DNA of 64,000 bases from contig JAMPIT010000437.1 of the NCBI GenBank assembly GCA_026261815.1, forward strand, positions 1 through 64,000, in the 5' to 3' direction. Positions 60,494-64,000 of the stretch are shown in pieces. Position 1 is the first letter of the stretch, and every line of letters begins with the position of its first letter. The position numbers and the translations under genes were made by a program. Below the pieces are notes generated by a model. That model did not search any database. It had not been told where the DNA came from and worked only from the letters and a program-made list of their open reading frames with translations. Source of the stretch: Monarcha castaneiventris obscurior. Lineage: Eukaryota > Chordata > Aves > Passeriformes > Monarchidae.

Positions 60494-60676
60494 CTGTTCA
60501 TTTCTGAGGACTTCAAAAAATACACGGTTTACAAAACACATGTGGCACAGTGTGTTATCACAGGAAGAGTCAATGATTCCAAGCAAACTGCGCATTCTTC
60601 ATCTGAACCAGAGCTCAGAACCAACTTAATTTTACTTGGTAATGTCTCATGCAATTCTTCAGGAGTTTTATGATTT
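60494..60676 (-). pseudogene. HLTF: HLTF relic: RING-finger exon
   Basis: Open translation TPEELHETLPSKIKLVLSSG then SDEECAVCLESLTLPVITHC matches the start of the HLTF RING (first Cys pair CAVC and the HC pair kept). After HCA an extra base shifts the frame out of the expected HVFCKPC, and stop codons follow within the remaining exon. It ends at GAACAG|GTTGG. The acceptor position reads TTGCAA, as if AG had mutated to AA. Confidence 0.85.
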
Positions 60677-61108
60677 GCAAATATAGAAACATACTTAAAC
60701 CCAGAGATTTCCATACAGGAAACACTCTGAGTTCTCAGGCATCAAAACAGTTCAATTGATTGAAATGCAATCAGAACAGTTGATACACAATGACGATATA
60801 GCCTACAATACATAAAAACACAAGCTGCCCCATACTACAGAAAATTTTGACCTACTATTTCAAAATATATTAAGAGTAATCTTACTTGGAAAAATGGTAA
60901 TTAGAACTTAAAAGTACCTCAACTGTATGCTCAGTGATAATTATATGTGCAACACAATGCCTAATGGGAATAAGCAATTTTCATATGGCAGCTGTTCAAG
61001 TAGCAACAATATTATGGACATGACACTGTTTATAGTTAAGATTGCTTTATATTTTAAGTAAAGAAATTCAAGTAATACTCAGTTAATAATTAAGCTCTAA
61101 ATAATTAC

Positions 61109-61252
61109 CGAACAATTTTCAAATAATTTTTCCATCCTGTATTCTTCAGGAAGATAAACAACAACCTTCTAAAAAGGCTCCGATCATATCTCATCGGTCT
61201 TCCGGTATCCTGAGAAATCAACAGAGGTTTCCTCCTTGTTGTCTTACAAAAC
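61109..61252 (-). CDS. Unidentified candidate exon
   Basis: 144 nt, bounded by a good acceptor (ATTATTTACAG) and a donor (GTTCG|GTAATT). It is open in the one frame that keeps phase symmetry (starts and ends in the same phase). The translation includes KTTRRKPLLISQDTGRPMRY and DRSLFRRLLFIFLKN. I do not recognise the protein, and it is not any part of HLTF that I know. It lies between the HLTF breakpoint and the CpG island at 61.8 kb, so it could be exon 2 of a minus-strand gene started there; a donor CCACGAG|GTAGGG near 61855 could close exon 1. It could also be a fragment brought in by the rearrangement. Confidence 0.4.
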
Positions 61253-61719
61253 CTGTAAATAATGTTAATATTCAAAGGGGTGAAGATGTTATATTTTGAC
61301 CTATTTCTTTGGAATACCCTAGTATTCTTTTACTTCAAGAGCAATAAATTTCTTTATTTGGCACTTTGACATTCTCAGGCTGTAGTATTTCATTCTGAGC
61401 ATGTAAGCAAAAAAGCACCTGTCACCTCCCCCTTCCTCAGCTGGTTTGAGGAGTTAATTGCACAAATTCCAGAAGTGCCAAAGTGAATCTGCCTACTCAA
61501 AAGCAGGGAACGGAAAGTGTGCTCACTGCTTATGGAGCGGCACTGTAATGACAATACCACTCCAGTTTTGCATTTCCATCAAGTAAATCCCCCTTGGGAA
61601 AGCAGATCTGTATCCTTTTACTATCAGGAGAGACTACAAGAAGTAGTACTTTTATATCATCATAACCAGTATAGATCACGTTTACATATCAAAACAGCGC
61701 AGCACTGTGGTATCACTTC

Positions 61720-62140
61720 ATTTTTACTCAAAGCCTACGTAGCAAACCCCCAGCACCTCAGGCCGAGTTTCCCGCCTCGAGAGGACGGGACGCACCCCCT
61801 GCCCCCCGCCGCCCGCGCGCCGCTCAAGCTCCGCCCCTGGACAAGACCCCTACCTCGTGGCAGCCTTCCCCTTCGCCGGGAGAAGAGCGCCCTCAGCCAA
61901 TCAGAGACCTTCCCTCGCGCCCAGTCCGCGCGGGTAATGGCCAACGGGAAGTCAGAAGCTGAGGCGAGGGGCCAATCAATGGTCTTCGCTCCCGCGTAGC
62001 CCACGCGGGTAAGGGCCAATGGAGAGCCAGCACCTGAGGCGAGGGGTTTGAGGCGGTTAACGGTCGGCAGTTCCTGCCAGTCGGTCGCGGCGACGGACGT
62101 TTTGTGGTGCAGCCGGAGTTCGGCATCTTAGCAAGGCACC
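61720..62140. promoter_or_regulatory. CpG-island promoter of the alpha-tubulin gene, probably bidirectional
   Basis: GC-rich with CCAAT boxes at 61897, 61972 and 62016 and no TATA box. A 75-bp tandem duplication (about 61926-61971 and 62001-62046) shares CGCGGGTAA.GGCCAA and GAGGCGAGGGG, so each unit carries a CCAA(T) element. The tubulin start codon follows at 62141. A minus-strand donor near 61855 suggests leftward transcription too. Confidence 0.6.
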
Positions 62141-63939
<1,799 letters not shown>

Positions 63940-64000
63940 TAAGGTTATTGTTATTTGAAAGAAATTAAATAATGGTCTACAGGTAACAATATCTGGAAAA

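Larger units (their letters stand above)
51496..60676 (-). pseudogene. HLTF: HLTF 3'-half pseudogene (RING to C-terminus)
   Basis: HLTF is a SNF2-family DNA translocase and RING E3 ligase that polyubiquitinates PCNA at stalled forks. Six minus-strand exon remnants occur in native order: RING (60676-60494), linker (57302-57175), helicase C (55738-55653 and 55471-55291), motif VI (52384-52305) and tail (51643-51496). Lesions: a 1-nt insertion and stops in the RING exon, a frameshift in the linker exon, a 1-nt acceptor slip before motif VI, a lost acceptor and about 5-nt deletion in the tail exon. None of the many exons for the HIRAN domain or N-terminal helicase lies between 60.7 and 62 kb, so the gene is truncated. 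Orientation, convergent to GYG1, matches the vertebrate gene order. The two helicase C exons remain open, so decay is recent or partial. Confidence 0.88.

Overview
The window is bird nuclear DNA. The evidence is CR1 LINE 3' ends with their typical decamer-type tails, class I endogenous retrovirus (ERV) relics, compact GC-rich promoters, and vertebrate genes with GT-AG introns whose proteins I recognise. The species cannot be named from sequence alone. Only a few percent is coding; most long open frames are chance frames in GC-rich or tandem DNA.

Layout. 0-9 kb is repeat-dense: a decayed antisense LTR near 3.3-4.0 kb, a CpG-rich module with a ~300 bp inverted repeat (5.1-5.9 kb), a purine-rich array (6.7-7.5 kb) and an ERV env relic (7.6-8.2 kb). 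9.65-10.3 kb is an unassigned CpG island. 12.7-16.0 kb holds four consecutive exons of C2CD3 (minus strand), from the late part of that gene only. 16.2-17.06 kb is a second, decayed copy of the CpG module. 20.6-22.9 kb is a truncated class I ERV (LTR, gag, protease, start of RT). 23.2-24.6 kb is a C-rich minisatellite of ~83 bp period, followed by a GACCCT-type repeat also present at 17.1 kb. CR1 fragments lie at 27.7 and 31.5 kb.

The main gene is a complete, apparently functional glycogenin-1 gene (GYG1, plus strand, 7 exons, 32.3-46.6 kb, 329 aa) with a TATA promoter and poly(A) signal. Convergent to it, on the minus strand (51.5-60.7 kb), is a decayed 3' half of HLTF. Its RING, C-terminal helicase and tail exons are recognisable but carry frameshifts, stops and damaged splice sites, and the 5' half is absent. 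Immediately beyond are a CCAAT-rich CpG island and the first two coding exons of an alpha-tubulin gene (plus strand) that runs off the window.

The genes do not form a pathway. The interesting point is their combination. GYG1 and HLTF are natural convergent neighbours, but HLTF is cut and dead, C2CD3 is represented by a late-exon cassette, and C2CD3 is not a neighbour of GYG1 in the vertebrate maps I know. Together with the duplicated CpG modules and satellites this looks like a mosaic of copied segments (segmental duplication, W-linked or germline-restricted DNA are candidates), although lineage-specific loss of HLTF plus rearrangement is an alternative.
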